A stretch of 64,000 nt of DNA from Amorphophallus konjac (Eukaryota > Streptophyta > Magnoliopsida > Alismatales > Araceae), in assembly GCA_022559845.1 (NCBI GenBank), contig CM040125.1:286922200-286986199 (forward strand), given 5' to 3'. How positions within the stretch are numbered: the stretch's first letter is position 1; each line of letters starts with the position of its first letter. This document shows positions 8,660 to 19,779 of the stretch, piece after piece. The notes under the pieces are model-generated. The model ran no database searches. It worked only from the letters and a program-made list of their open reading frames with translations, and was not told where the DNA came from. The translations under genes were made by a program, and so were the position numbers.

Positions 8660-11600
8660 AATCCCCTGGGCTGTGAAGAGCTCGACTCCGTCGAGTAGGG
8701 GTCCATTCGGCTGTGGTATTGCTCGAGGAGGTCCGGATCCAACCGCTGGAGATCCTCCCGACTCACCCAAGAATCCTCCGAAGGAGGCCGATCCTTCCAC
8801 CTGACGAGATAGCGCTCATAGTCCTTGCTCCGAGTGGTAGTGACTTGTTCATCCAATATTTGTTCAATTTGTTCACGCTGGGCTCTCTTGGCTGGTGGTC
8901 TCTCCTCACGGGTGGGTGCTCTCTCAAGGGAAGAAGTAGGCTCAATCGCCTCACTAGGTACCACCGTGGGTCCCTTATATGGCACTAGGTCGGCAACATT
9001 GAATGTGGGACTTATTCCATACTCCTCAGGGAGATCTAACTCGTAGGCATTTGCACCAATACGCCTCAAGACCTGGAAGGGACCAGCCCCACGTGGCCTC
9101 AGTTTAGAGTTGGCTCCCGGGGAGAGCCTCTCCGTCCTTACCATCACAAAGTCACCCACATGAAATTCTTGGTGACGCCGATGAGAGTCGGCCAGCCTTT
9201 TATAAGCCTCATTCTTTTTGCTGATGTGCTTTCGAATTTCTTCGTGCAACTCTCCAATATGTTGTGCAAAAGACTCGGCTGAAATGGACACTCTAGCATC
9301 CTCTAAGAGGTCCGTGGGATGCAAAGCTTGGGTCCCTTGAAGAGGAACCCATCCTCTAAGACAAATCCCTCATGTTCCTTGCTAGAAGGGGTGGTCAAGG
9401 TGGTATAGATGTGCCCAAAGTCGGGGCAGCTAGGGTACTCATCCTTGATCCTATCAAATCCGGTCACTTCCACTTGGATAGTGGATAGCAAGGAAACTTT
9501 CCTACTAAGGGCATCCGCCGCTCGATTCTCACTCCCGGCCTTGTGTTTGATGACAAAAGTGTAGGATTGGATGAACTCAACCCATCGGGCATGTCGGGAA
9601 TTTAACTTTTGTTGGGAATTGAGGTATTTGAGGGCCTCATGGTCGGAAAAGATGACAAACTCTTTGGGCAACAAGTAGTGCCTCCAATGTCGGAGGGATT
9701 GAACCACGGCATAGAACTCCTTGTCATAAGTGGAGTAAAGAAGGCTACCGGGTGTCCCTCTTGACTAAGAATCCCTCCTATCCCTATCCCGGATGCATCA
9801 CATGTGACTTCAAAGACTTTAGAGAAATCGGGAAGGCATAGGACCGGAGCTTGGGTCAACTTCTCCTTAAGTTCTTGGAAGGCTTTAGAGGCCGATTTGG
9901 TCCATACAAAAGTCCCCTTCTTGAGACAATCGGTGATTGGGCCAGTGATAGTGCTAAACCCTCGAATAAATCTCCTATAGAATGTAGCCAATCCATGGAA
10001 ACTTCAGACCTCGTGAAGGGTGTGGGGTTCCGGCCAATCAATGATAGCTTGGACCTTCTCGGGGTCCATGGAGACGCCTTTGGTTGACACCACAAATCCT
10101 AGGAAGGTAAGGGATGTGGTCATGAAGTGGCACTTTCCTAAGTTGGTAAATAGGCTCTCTTGACGAAGGATGGTACAAACTTTCCTAAGGTGATCAAGGT
10201 GGGCTTCTTGGGATTGACTATAGATGAGTATATCATCAAAATAGACCACTAGAAAGATCCCAATGAAGGGCCTAAGGACCTCCGTCATAAGACGCATGAA
10301 AGTACTTGGGGCATTTGAAAGCCCAAAAGGCATGACTAACCATTCAAATAGGTCATCTTTGGTTTTGAAAGCCGTTTTCCACTCATCCCCGGGCCTTATC
10401 CTAACTTGGTGATAGCCACTCTTAAGGTCAATTTTGGAGAAGATGGTGGCTCCGGCTAACATATCAAGCATGTCATCAAGCCTAGGGATGGAAAACCTAT
10501 ACTTGACGGTGATTTTGTTAATGGCCCGACTATCCACACACATTCGCCATGACCCATCCTTCTTGGGAGTTAGAAGGGCCGGGACGGCACATGGGCTTTT
10601 GCTAATGCGAATGAAGCCCTTCCTAATGAGTTCCTCTATTTGCCTCCTAAGTTCGGCATGTTCCGTAGGATTGAGGCGATAATGAGGAAGGTTTGGGAGA
10701 GTGGCTCTCGGGACTAGATCAATTGCATGTTGCACATCCCGCATGAGAGGGAGTTGGTCCGGGAGCTCCGTTGGGAACACATCATGAAATTCTTCTTAGG
10801 AGTTGTTGGATTTCTATGGGATGTGGATTGGTGGAAGTGGGTTCTCCTAGGCAAATGACCACCGCACATAATGGTACTCCTTGAACTATCTCCTCTTCAA
10901 GTTCCTTCCTAGTGATGAGATAAAGACCCTTGGTCAACCCCGAGGTCCCACTTTGTTTGGGAGTTTGGGTAGGGGATGGAGTTGGAGGGGTGGAGTTCCC
11001 CGAGACTTGTATGGTGGTGGGGTGTTGTCCTTGAGGGGGAGTGTCCCTCTTGGTCATGGGACGAGGTGGGGAGGGGTTAAGACGGATAGTCTTACCCTCA
11101 TGTTCAAAGGTGCATTTGTTGCTCCTACCCAAGATGGTGGCATCTACATCATAAAGCCAAGGTCTTCCTAGTAGGATGCTACCTACTTCCATGGGTATGA
11201 TGTCACACCATATTTGATCATGGTATGAAGAGAAGGTGAGAGGCACAAGACATTGAGTGTTGACCGGGATGGAGTTGTTGTTGATCCATGAAACCCGGTG
11301 TGGGCTTGGGTGAGGGTTGATAGTTAGCCCAAGAAGCTTGACGGTATCGGGTGACACGGCATTGACACAACTCCCACTATCCAAGATCACTTTCCTTACA
11401 TGGTTCCTATTTTGACAAAGGTGTGAAATATTGAAGTTTGACGCCAATCCTCTTCTTGGGGTTTGGTGAGGGTGCATCTAATCACTCCTAGATGAGAGTT
11501 GGGAGATGGAGTGGTGTGCTCTAGACCCGACTCTAGGTATTGGGTTTCATACTCCTCTTCCCAATCTAGTGAGACTTCATGGTCCTCAATGACATCTTCA

Positions 11601-12988
11601 AGTTCTATTTGGGGTGGAGCTTCTTCCTCAATAAGCAAGCTAGACAATCCCTTGGATGGACATTGCCCCGCAAAGTGGCCAAACCCTTGACACCTAAAGC
11701 ATTGTTGACGCCCGCTACCCGAAGTAGTTCCTACATTTGGGCCTTTGGGAATGTCTTCCCTCCGTGGGAGGGGGTGACTAGGGGTGGATTTGTTTGGAGT
11801 GATGGTGGGAGGGGGGTTGTAAGGCCTTAATGTGGTGCTCCCACTTGGGTTATGGGCTTTCATGGGAGTGGCCGGAATGGGCCGTGGTCCCATGTTTTTG
11901 GGATCGACCGGTCGGGGAGTAGCAAATCGAGGGATCCTAGAGAATCTTTCTACATCTCTAGCTATTTGATAAGCTATCTCAAGGTTATCAACATCTCTCA
12001 TGAAAAGCTCTCTTTTGATGTGACTTTGAAGTCCATTCCTAAAGCGGGACAAGGTAACGGCCGGGTCCTCATGAACTCCACACTTCAAAAGATAGGAGTC
12101 AAACTTCTCAATGTACTCAACTACGGTCTTCCCCTCTTGGGTAAGGCTTTGCCATTCATCTAAGAGCATGTGATGGTAGGATTGGGGAAGGTATTTGTTC
12201 CTAAGTTGGTTCTTCATACCCTCCCAAGTATCAATAGGCTCTACCCGCCTAATCCTTCTTAAACCCTCTTGGTTTAGCCAATAAGTTTTGGCTAATTTAG
12301 TGAGATGCATCTTGGCCAATCTTACCCTTCTTTAGTCGGGCATTGGGTACCGTTCAAAGTATTGGTCCATGGCAGTCTCCCATTCTAAGTAGACACTTGG
12401 TTCATGGGAACCATCAAAGTTTGGGGCCTCTACTTTAATCATCCTTAAGAGAGGGTCATCCGGGTCCCGTGGACGCCTTTCATGAATGTGATGGTGGCGA
12501 GGCCTCTCATAGTCATGGTAGGGATCAAGGTCCAGGTCCTCCCTATAAATATCAGCACGTGGATGATGGGCTCTTGGTCCATTGTACCTTGGATGGAATT
12601 CATCCCTACGAGGCTCAACATATGGAGGGGGGACTCTTGGGTCATTGTTCCTTAGGTGGAACTCATTCCTATGCAACTCACCATGTGGTGGATGAATTCT
12701 TGGTTCATTATCCCTTAGATGAGGGTCTTCCCTATGAGGGTCAACATGTGGAGGGTGGACCCTAGGTTCATGGTTCCTTGGGTGGTTATCATGTTCTTCT
12801 AGACGGGCAATTCGAGTGGTTAGGGACTCTAGTTGGGCAAGAATGATAGCAAGGGCAGAATCTACCCTATTCATTTGGCCTTGGGGTTCCTCCCTAAGAG
12901 CATCTTGATTGAGTTGAGGATTGGGATCCATGGGTGGAATTGAAGATGACGGATCGGGTCAGTAACTAGCACCACTACGGGTGGACAT
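8596..12988 (-). pseudogene. gag-pol: Element B gag-pol polyprotein, degraded and missing integrase core
   Basis: The likely start is ATG 12986-12988 (MSTRSGASY, as in copy C). Gag has a Pro/His-rich repetitive N-terminus, a capsid region and a CFRCQGFGHFAGQCP zinc knuckle (about 11665-11706). Protease has LDSGSC (about 11370-11390), RT has YFDDILIYS (about 10214-10240), then RNase H, integrase C-terminus and chromodomain (about 8730-8830). Damage includes stops just after the start and near 12330, a 1-base frameshift near 11405 that is reversed by an extra A near 10795, and a stop near 10002. A 31-bp deletion lies in RNase H near 9743. A jump at 9310-9316, relative to copy C, removes about 720 bp encoding the integrase HHCC and DDE domains. 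Confidence 0.85.
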
Positions 12989-13070
12989 GCAAGACAAGGG
13001 GCAAATGAGGTTGGACACACAATGCAAAGGTCCTAGGACTTAGACTTGATAGAGACAATTTAATGACTTT

Positions 13071-13081
13071 CTATGATACCA
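13071..13081 (-). other. Element B primer-binding site
   Basis: Read on the minus strand just inside the 5' LTR this is tggtatcatag, one mismatch from the tggtatcagag used by C, D and the Cassandra-like element. It is complementary to initiator tRNA-Met. Confidence 0.75.
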
Positions 13082-13083
13082 AT

Positions 13084-15456
13084 TGATGTGACACAACCTC
13101 GGACCTACTGCAAGCAAGCACAATTGCATTCAAAACGGGCCAAGTTGGGCCACCGCTCTATCGTCACTCACCCAAGCCCGGGGTGACTTGGTAATGCCAA
13201 GAGGAGGAGGTGGGGTTGGGCCCTTACTGGTAGAGGGCCAGCAAGGCCAAGACTTGATTCCCAATGGGTGAGGATGCCCAAATCAAGGGGGCCGACAAAG
13301 TTCCAAAGGCACCGGTTGCAATATTCCCACGGTGATCACTCAAGTTTATGGGGCTTGAGGATCGGGCTCTCACTCGCATAACCAGCGGAATTAGAACTAA
13401 TATTGAAAGACAAGCACTAAGTGGAGTGAAGGTTTGAGCACTTACTCGACCGGTTTGAAGAAACAGGTCCCGGTCGGAGACGAGGGCGAGCGGGGAGGCG
13501 AGTGGATCCCCACACGCCGTGGCGGTGTCGCTTGACCTGCCCAAACAAAGTACACCACTACACCTCTCGCAGGAGGGGGATCTTGGGGTGGGGTTAATGA
13601 AATTACAAACAATACTACCTCCACGGAGGGAGGGGCCTTCAGCCGGCCAAGCGGGGCGGGGAAATTAGAGAGAAAAGGGTTGATTAAGAGACGGCACCGA
13701 ATCTGCCTGCTGTCTGCGAACAGGGACAGGTAGTCGCTGTGGATGCTGTATAACCGGCTCAGGAAAGTTTATGATGGCGAGACCGGCGGCAAAATCTTCG
13801 TAACAGGAAGGGGAATGTCTCAGAATTTCTTTAATTTCTTCTGTCACCGCTGCTGACCGGGACGGTGGTTTGAACAGGGCTTCAGATTCTCGGACCGTCA
13901 GTTGCAGATTTTTAACAGCAGGATGCAGAGAGTGTCCCGGCCGCTCCCGACCTCAGAATCAAACGCCGTTGGAGTCGTTGGAATTGTGAACAAGTCCTCT
14001 TCGCAGAAAAACTGACGGGGAAGCCAACCGAGGTTGGAGAAGACTAGGGGATGGAGAACAGTGGTGGCAGGTCGATGCAGAATTGTAGCTGGCAGAGTGA
14101 TGGAGCTGAGGGAGAAAATTTGTAACTCCTGCCACAGGATGCCGAACAGAGTTCCGCCTCTTGATTCTGAATGTAGACTGGACGAACAAGAACTTTGTAG
14201 AAGAGCTTGAGGGCTGATTCCTCTGTGGTTTGTCTTGGCAGAGCTTCTAACCCGGTTCAGGTCCTCAGCCGGGGCAGAACTGCGTAGCTGAGGGAGAATG
14301 GACCTCCTGGACGACTCAGAGATCGGAAGAAAATGAAACCACTTCGGTTGCGAAGGTGACTGGTAGATGCTTCCGACGATGGCTTTTGGATCTTCAAACT
14401 TGTCCGGAGGAGGTCGTGGTGGCCGCTGCAAGCTGCTGGTTCATCTGCAACTTCTGAACTGCAAGCAGCAACCAAAGGACAGCTTCCAATGCCTTGATAG
14501 AAGAAGGCGAATGGGGTATAGGGTGAAGAGGAGGTGGATGAAGGGTGAGAGGGGGGGTTGTGGGAGGTGTGGAGGGGGTCTAATGGTGGTGGGGAGATGG
14601 AGGAAGAGGGGGAGGTCGCAGGTTTCAGTTGGAGGTAAGGGGGAATGGGGATTGCTAGGAGGAGAAGAGAGGAGGGAGGTGGGGGCGACCAAGGCTAAAG
14701 GGTATAGAGATAGGGGCGGCCAAGGCTTGGAGGGAAGGGATTTCAAATTTGAAATGGCTTTGGAAGTTGGGTGATTGTGTGGGGAAGTGGGGGATTGTGT
14801 TGGAAGGGGGGGAGATTGTGTTGGAAGGGTAAAGATTCCACCTTGGGACAAGGGGGTGGAGTAATGGGGCTATGGGAAGTGGAGTGGCCTTAATGGAGGT
14901 GGTTGGGGGTTGGAGGTGGTTGGGAGGGGGGAGGAGAGAGGAATGGGGCGAACCCCTTAGTGGGAGGAAAGAGAAAGAGGGATAGAGAGAGAGTAGGGTG
15001 GGGAATCACTCCCCTGGGGCTTCTCACCCAACTATAGGATTCACTCCTCTAGAACTAAATTTGAACACTCAAATGGAAATCTTTTGTATTGATTCATTCA
15101 TTCATTAAGTTCCAAATGAAGGAAATGGGGCCCTATATATAGGAAGCCCATATTTTACAATAAGTCCCTTACAAAAAGACTCAATAACAAATAACCGAAG
15201 GGGTAGGGGGGCTCATGGGCCAAGCACGAAGAATTGGGCCCAATAGCACATTACACAATCTAATGACACTCAAACTTAGGAAAATAAATGCAAGACCTAG
15301 GGACATGACTCAATTAAAATAAAAATTACATCAAATGACTCAAGTAAATAGCACAAAAGGATAAGTGGGCCATTAAAGAGAGAGGCCCGAACTCAATTGA
15401 TTCCGGAGTGTGAAGAGGACCCTAGCCAAAGGGAATTGTGGATGATGTCTCCATCA
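13084..15456 (-). repeat. Element B 5' LTR
   Basis: At 2373 bp it is the same length as the 3' LTR and nearly identical by eye. It contains the TATA box (15133-15142, minus) and ends against the TSD gaaac. Its promoter end faces, 118 bp away, the 5' LTR of element C. Confidence 0.9.
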
Positions 15457-15574
15457 GAAACATTCATAGGATAATACATCAGGGGCACTACCATTGTCAA
15501 CTAAGATCTTATCTATGTTACAATGGTTTATTGTAGCCGATACAATGAGAGCGTCATCGTGCGGGGTGGTTAAC
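15457..15574 (-). pseudogene. pol: Element A protease, active-site fragment between elements B and C
   Basis: This 118-bp island (113 bp plus a TSD copy) reads on the minus strand as the protease core. It has a PHDDALIVSA lead-in and the active-site motif VDNGSAPDVL, where most Tat proteases have D-T/N-G-S. It is all that separates the two head-to-head chromovirus copies, and its frame continues into the fragments at 6160-6286 and 27247-27292. Confidence 0.85.
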
Positions 15575-15813
15575 TGATGGAGGCATCATCCACAATTCCC
15601 TTTGGCTAGGGTCTTCTTCACACTCCGGCATCGTTTGAGTTCGGACCTCTCTCTATAAAGGCCCACTTATCCTTTTTATGCTATTTACTTGAGTCATTTG
15701 ATGTAATTTTTAGTTTATTTGAGTCATGTCCCTAGGTCTTGCATTTATTTTCCTAAGTATTTAGTGTCATTAGATTGTGTAATGTGCTATTGGGCCCAAT
15801 TCTTCGGGCTTGG

Positions 15814-16596
15814 TGACGGGATCGTCATCGACATCGGACTTGATCTTCCGTCTTAAAATATTTGTAATTTTTTTTTACATAAGGGTCTTTGAAGTTTGTC
15901 TTTTGATATCCCTAAGTGTCTTTAAGGGAGTTATAATGAGTCCTAGGTGTCTTTTCATATTTCTAGACATTAAAGAGTCTTAGAGTTTTTAAGGGAGTTA
16001 TAATGAGTCATATGTGTCTTTTCATATTTCTAGACATTAAAGAGTCTTAGAGTTTTTAAGAGAGTTATAACGAGTCATAGGTGTCTTTTCATATTCCTAG
16101 GCATTAAAGAGTCTTAGAGTTTGTCCTTTGATCTTCTTTGTGAAGTCTATAAAAAGAGTCTTGTAATTCTTATTTGAATCAATAGAATGAAGAAAAAACC
16201 AGTTTAGCTATGGCTATGAGTGTTCTTCCAGATTTTTGGAACCCCGGGTGAGAGGCCCAACCCCACTTCACCCCGCCATGGAGGTCGTCCGTGAAGCTCC
16301 GGTGCATCATCTTCGAGAAGAGGACGGGTGTGAAGTCCCATCGAAGCTCCACGATCTTCCTCCTTCACCGTTCAACCGCCGTCGTCGTCCATCACCACAG
16401 CCATCACCGCCGTGCCAACTGCAACGCCTGCAACCGCCATCACCGCAGAGAAGAATTGAAGAGCGCGACTGCGTCGTCCCTGAGATGGGGATGGGTGTGA
16501 GGCCACGGCCAAGCTCCTCCGTTCTTCTCTAGTCACCTCGACTTCATGCTCTCCGGCTGATAGTTTGAAGTCCTTCCTCGACCTCGTCTCACATCA
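15814..16596 (+). repeat. Element D left LTR
   Basis: The 783-bp LTR contains three tandem copies of a 67-bp unit (starting 15924, 15991 and 16058). A TATA-like tataaaaag lies near 16148, followed by aatcaatagaatgaag leader-like sequence and a GC-rich 3' half. Confidence 0.9.
15924..16124 (+). repeat. 67-bp tandem repeat, three copies, in element D left LTR
   Basis: Each unit starts aagggagttataa or a close variant and includes tcttttcatat and acattaaagagtcttagag. Starts are spaced exactly 67 bp apart. The same array is in the right LTR (about 16830-17030). It lies just upstream of the TATA-like box, so an enhancer-like role is possible but not shown. Confidence 0.8.
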
Positions 16597-16598
16597 AA

Positions 16599-16610
16599 TG
16601 GTATCAGAGC
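16599..16610 (+). other. Element D primer-binding site
   Basis: tggtatcagagc begins 2 bp after the left LTR and is complementary to initiator tRNA-Met. It is shared with C, S, T and the Cassandra-like element. Confidence 0.85.
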
Positions 16611-16644
16611 AAGTCGTCCGGTTTGTCCCAACAAGCCGGGGTCC

Positions 16645-16692
16645 TGCGATTTGAGATTCGAGATTCGAGGTTCGAGGTTCGAGGTTCGAGGT
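16645..16692 (+). repeat. Short ttcgag-type tandem repeat in element D interior
   Basis: Six tandem 7-bp units, gagattcgagattcgaggttcga in pattern, make up nearly half of the 121-bp interior. They sit between the primer-binding site and the polypurine tract. Confidence 0.75.
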
Positions 16693-16717
16693 CGAACCTT
16701 CTCCAAGCAGAGGGGTT

Positions 16718-17537
16718 TGACGGGATCGTCATCGACATCGGACTTGATCTTCCGTCTTAAAATATTTGTAATTATTTTTTTACATAAGTGTCTTTGAAGT
16801 TTGTCTTTTGATATCCCTAAGTGTCTTTAAGGGAGTTATAATGAGTCCTAGGTGTCTTTTCATATTTCTAGACATTAAAGAGTCTTAGAGTTTTTAAGGG
16901 AGTTATAATGAGTCATATGTGTCTTTTCATATTTCTAGACATTAAAGAGTCTTAGAGTTTTTAAGAGAGTTATAACGAGTCATAGGTGTCTTTTCATATT
17001 CCTAGGCATTAAAGAGTCTTAGAGTTTGTCCTTTGATCTTCTTTGTGAAGTCTATAAAAAGAGTCTTGTAGTTCTTATTTGAATCAATAGAATGAAGAAA
17101 AAACCAGTTTAGCTATGGCTATGAGTGTTCTTCCAGATTTTTGGAACCCCGAGTGAGAGGCCCAACCCCACTTCACCCCGCCATGGAGGTCGTCCGTGAA
17201 GCTCCGGTGCATCGTCTTCGAGAAGAGGACGGGTGTGAAGCCCCATCGAAGCTCCACGATCTTCCTCCTTCATCGTTCAACCGCCGTCGTCGTCCATCAC
17301 CACCGCCATCACCGCCGTGCCAACTCCAACGCCTACAACCGCCATCACCGCCGTGCCAACTGCAACGCCTACAACCGCCATCACCGCAGAGAAGAATTGA
17401 AGAGCGCGACTGCGTCGTCCCTGAGATGGGGATGGGTGTGAGGCCCCGGCCAAGCTCCTCCGTTCTTCTCTAGTCACCTCACCTTCATGCTCTCCGGCTG
17501 ATAGTTTGAAGTCCTTCCTCGACCTCGTCTCACATCA
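16718..17537 (+). repeat. Element D right LTR with 36-bp duplication
   Basis: At 820 bp it is 37 bp longer than the left LTR. Most of the excess is a tandem duplication of a 36-bp unit (ccgccatcaccgccgtgcca at its start) near 17305-17380. One extra base is in the T-run near 16775. Confidence 0.9.
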
Positions 17538-17630
17538 CTTGGCCCATGAGCCCCCCCTACCCCCTTCGGTTATTTGCTATTGAGTCTTTTGTAAGAGACT
17601 TATTGTAAAATGTGGGTTTCCTATATATAG

Positions 17631-17640
17631 GGCCCCATTT
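17631..17640 (+). promoter_or_regulatory. TATA box of element C 5' LTR
   Basis: ctatatatag is followed by gggccccattt. It is conserved at the equivalent site of C's 3' LTR (25179-25188) and in both B LTRs. Confidence 0.7.
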
Positions 17641-19686
17641 CCTTCATTTGGAGGTAATGAATGATTCAATACAAAAGATTTCCATTTGAGTGTTCAAACT
17701 TAGTTCTAGTGGAGTGAATCCTATAGTTGGGTGAGAAGCCCTAGGGGAGTGATTCCCCACCCCACCTCTCTCTCTTTCTCTCTCTTCCCCAAGTGGGGTT
17801 CTCCCCATTCCTCTCTCCTCCTCCTCCCAACCACCTCCAACCCCCACCTACCTCCATTAAGGCCCCTCCACTTCCCCACACCCCATTTACTTCCCCCCTA
17901 GTTCCAAGGTAGAGTCTTCCCCATTCCAACACCATCTCCCCCATTCCAACCAAATCTTCCCCATTCCAACACAATCACCCCTCTTCCCCACACCATCTCC
18001 CATCCTCCAAGGTCATTTCAAATTTGAAATCCCTTCCCTCCAAGCTTTGGCCACCCCTCCCTTTATCCCCTTTAGCCTAGGTCGCCCCCCACCTCCCTCC
18101 ATTCTTCATTCCCCTTTGCAATCCCCATTCCCCATTACCTTAGCTGAAACCTGCGGCCTCCCCCTCTTCCTCCATCTCCCCTCCACCATTAGACCCCCTC
18201 CACACCTCCCACAACCCCCCCTCTCACCCTTCATCCACCTCCCCTTCACCACATACCCCATTCTCCTTCTTCTTTCTAGGCATTGGAAGCTGTCCCTTGG
18301 TTGCTGCTTGCAGTCCAGAAGTTGTAGGTGAACTAGAAATTTGCAGCGGCCACCATGACCTCCTCCAGACGAGTTTGAAGACCCAAGAGCCACCGTTGGA
18401 AGCGTCTACTAGTCTCCTTCGCAATGGCAGTGGTTTCGTCTTCTTCTAGTCTGTGTGCTGCTCAGAAGCTCCGTTCTCCCACGACTGCGCATAACTATCC
18501 CTGCTGAGTACTAGAACCGGATTAGAAGCTCTGCCACGATGAACCTCGGAGGAATTAGCCCACAAGCTCTTCTAAAAAGTTATTCTCCTTCCTGTCAGCT
18601 TTCAGAATCAAGAAGCGGAATCCTCTTCGGCATCCGGTAGAAGAAGTTACATTTTTTCTCCCTCAGCTCCGTCATCTTGCTACCCACAGTCTACAACGTC
18701 CAGTCTCCATTGTTCTGCATCCCCTAGTCTTCTTCGACGTCCGTTGGCTTCCCTGTCAGTTTTTCTGCGAAGAGAACTCGTCCACGATTCCAACGACTCT
18801 GACGGCGCTTGATTCCGAGGTTGGGAGCTGCCGGTGCGCTCTCTGCAATCTGCTGTTAGAAGTCTGCAACTGTAGGTTCGAGAATCTGAAGCTCTGTTCA
18901 AACCTCCATCCCAGTCAGCAGCGGCCCCAGAAGAAATTAAAGAAATTCTGAGGCATTCCCTTCCCAGCTAAGAAGAGTTCCCCACTGGTCTTGCCCTCGG
19001 CAAAATTCCTGATCAAGTTCTGCAGCTTCAACACCATCTGTCAGTCCCCTATTACAGAGGGCAGACAGATTTGGCATCACTACTTCTATATTGTTTTAGC
19101 CCTAGTTTTCCCCACCCCGCTTGGCCGGCTGAAGGCCCCTCCCTGTGCGGAGGTAGTTTTGATTGTAATCCATTAACCCCCACCCCAAGATCCCCCTTCT
19201 GCGAGAGGTGTAGTGTTGTACTCATGTGGGCAGGTCAAGCTACCCCGGCGCGGCGTGTGGGGATCCACCCGCCTCCCCGCTCGCCCTCGTCTCCGACCGG
19301 GACCGATTTCTTCAAACCGATCGAGTAAGTGCTCTAAACCCTTGCTCATTGTGCTTGTCTTTCAATATTAGTTCATAATTCCGCTGGTTATGCGAGTGAG
19401 AGCCCGATCCTCAAGCCCCGTTGTCTTGAGTGATCACCGTGGGAGAAGTGCAACCGGTGCCTTTGGCACTTTGTCGGCCCCCTTGAATTGGGCCTCCACA
19501 CCCATTGGGAATCCCATCTTGGCCTTGCTGGCCCTCTACCAGTAAGGGCCCAACCCCTCAACCTCACCTTGGCATTGCCAAGTTACCCCGGGCTTGGGTG
19601 AGTGTCGATAGAGCGGTGGCCCAATTCGGCCCATTTGAATGCGATTGTGCTTGCTTGCATTAGGTCCGAGGTTGTGTCACATCAAT

Positions 19687-19697
19687 TGGTATCAGAG
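19687..19697 (+). other. Element C primer-binding site
   Basis: tggtatcagag lies 2 bp inside the 5' LTR end and is complementary to initiator tRNA-Met. Confidence 0.85.
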
Positions 19698-19779
19698 TAA
19701 GTCATTAACTTGTCTCTATCAAGTCTAAGTCCTAGAACCATTGCATTATGTGTCCAACATCTTTGGCCCCTTGTCTTGC

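Larger units (their letters stand above)
6287..15456 (-). mobile_element. Element B: chromovirus copy lacking the integrase core
   Basis: This 9170-bp Ty3/gypsy element on the minus strand has two 2373-bp LTRs (6287-8659 and 13084-15456) and a perfect TSD gaaac (6282-6286 and 15457-15461). Its 4424-bp interior encodes a decayed gag-PR-RT-RNase H frame and then jumps directly to the integrase C-terminus and chromodomain. The sister copy C (opposite orientation) has 752 bp more interior, mostly the integrase zinc finger and catalytic core. B is therefore an internally deleted derivative that would need integrase from a relative. Gene order and chromodomain show it is a chromovirus. The exact clade (CRM/Galadriel/Reina-like) I cannot settle by eye. 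Confidence 0.9.
15814..17537 (+). mobile_element. Element D: small non-coding LTR element (TRIM-like, large LTRs)
   Basis: This 1724-bp insert in C's 5' LTR is flanked by cttgg (15809-15813 and 17538-17542). C's 3' LTR lacks it. It has two direct repeats, 15814-16596 (783 bp) and 16718-17537 (820 bp), both starting tgacgggatcg and ending ctcacatca. Only 121 bp lie between them: a primer-binding site tggtatcagagc, a run of ttcgag-type hexamer-like repeats, and a polypurine tract gcagagggg. There is no coding capacity. Absence of genes and a tRNA-Met primer site match TRIM/LARD-type elements. LTRs of 0.8 kb around so short an interior are unusual. I do not recognise a named family. Confidence 0.9.
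15575..19684 (+). repeat. Element C 5' LTR, interrupted by element D
   Basis: The LTR starts tgatggaggcatcatcc and ends tgtgtcacatca. It consists of 15575-15813 and 17543-19684 around element D with its TSD. A TATA box lies at 17631-17640 in ctatatatagggcccc. The remainder is CT-rich leader sequence without credible genes. Confidence 0.92.
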
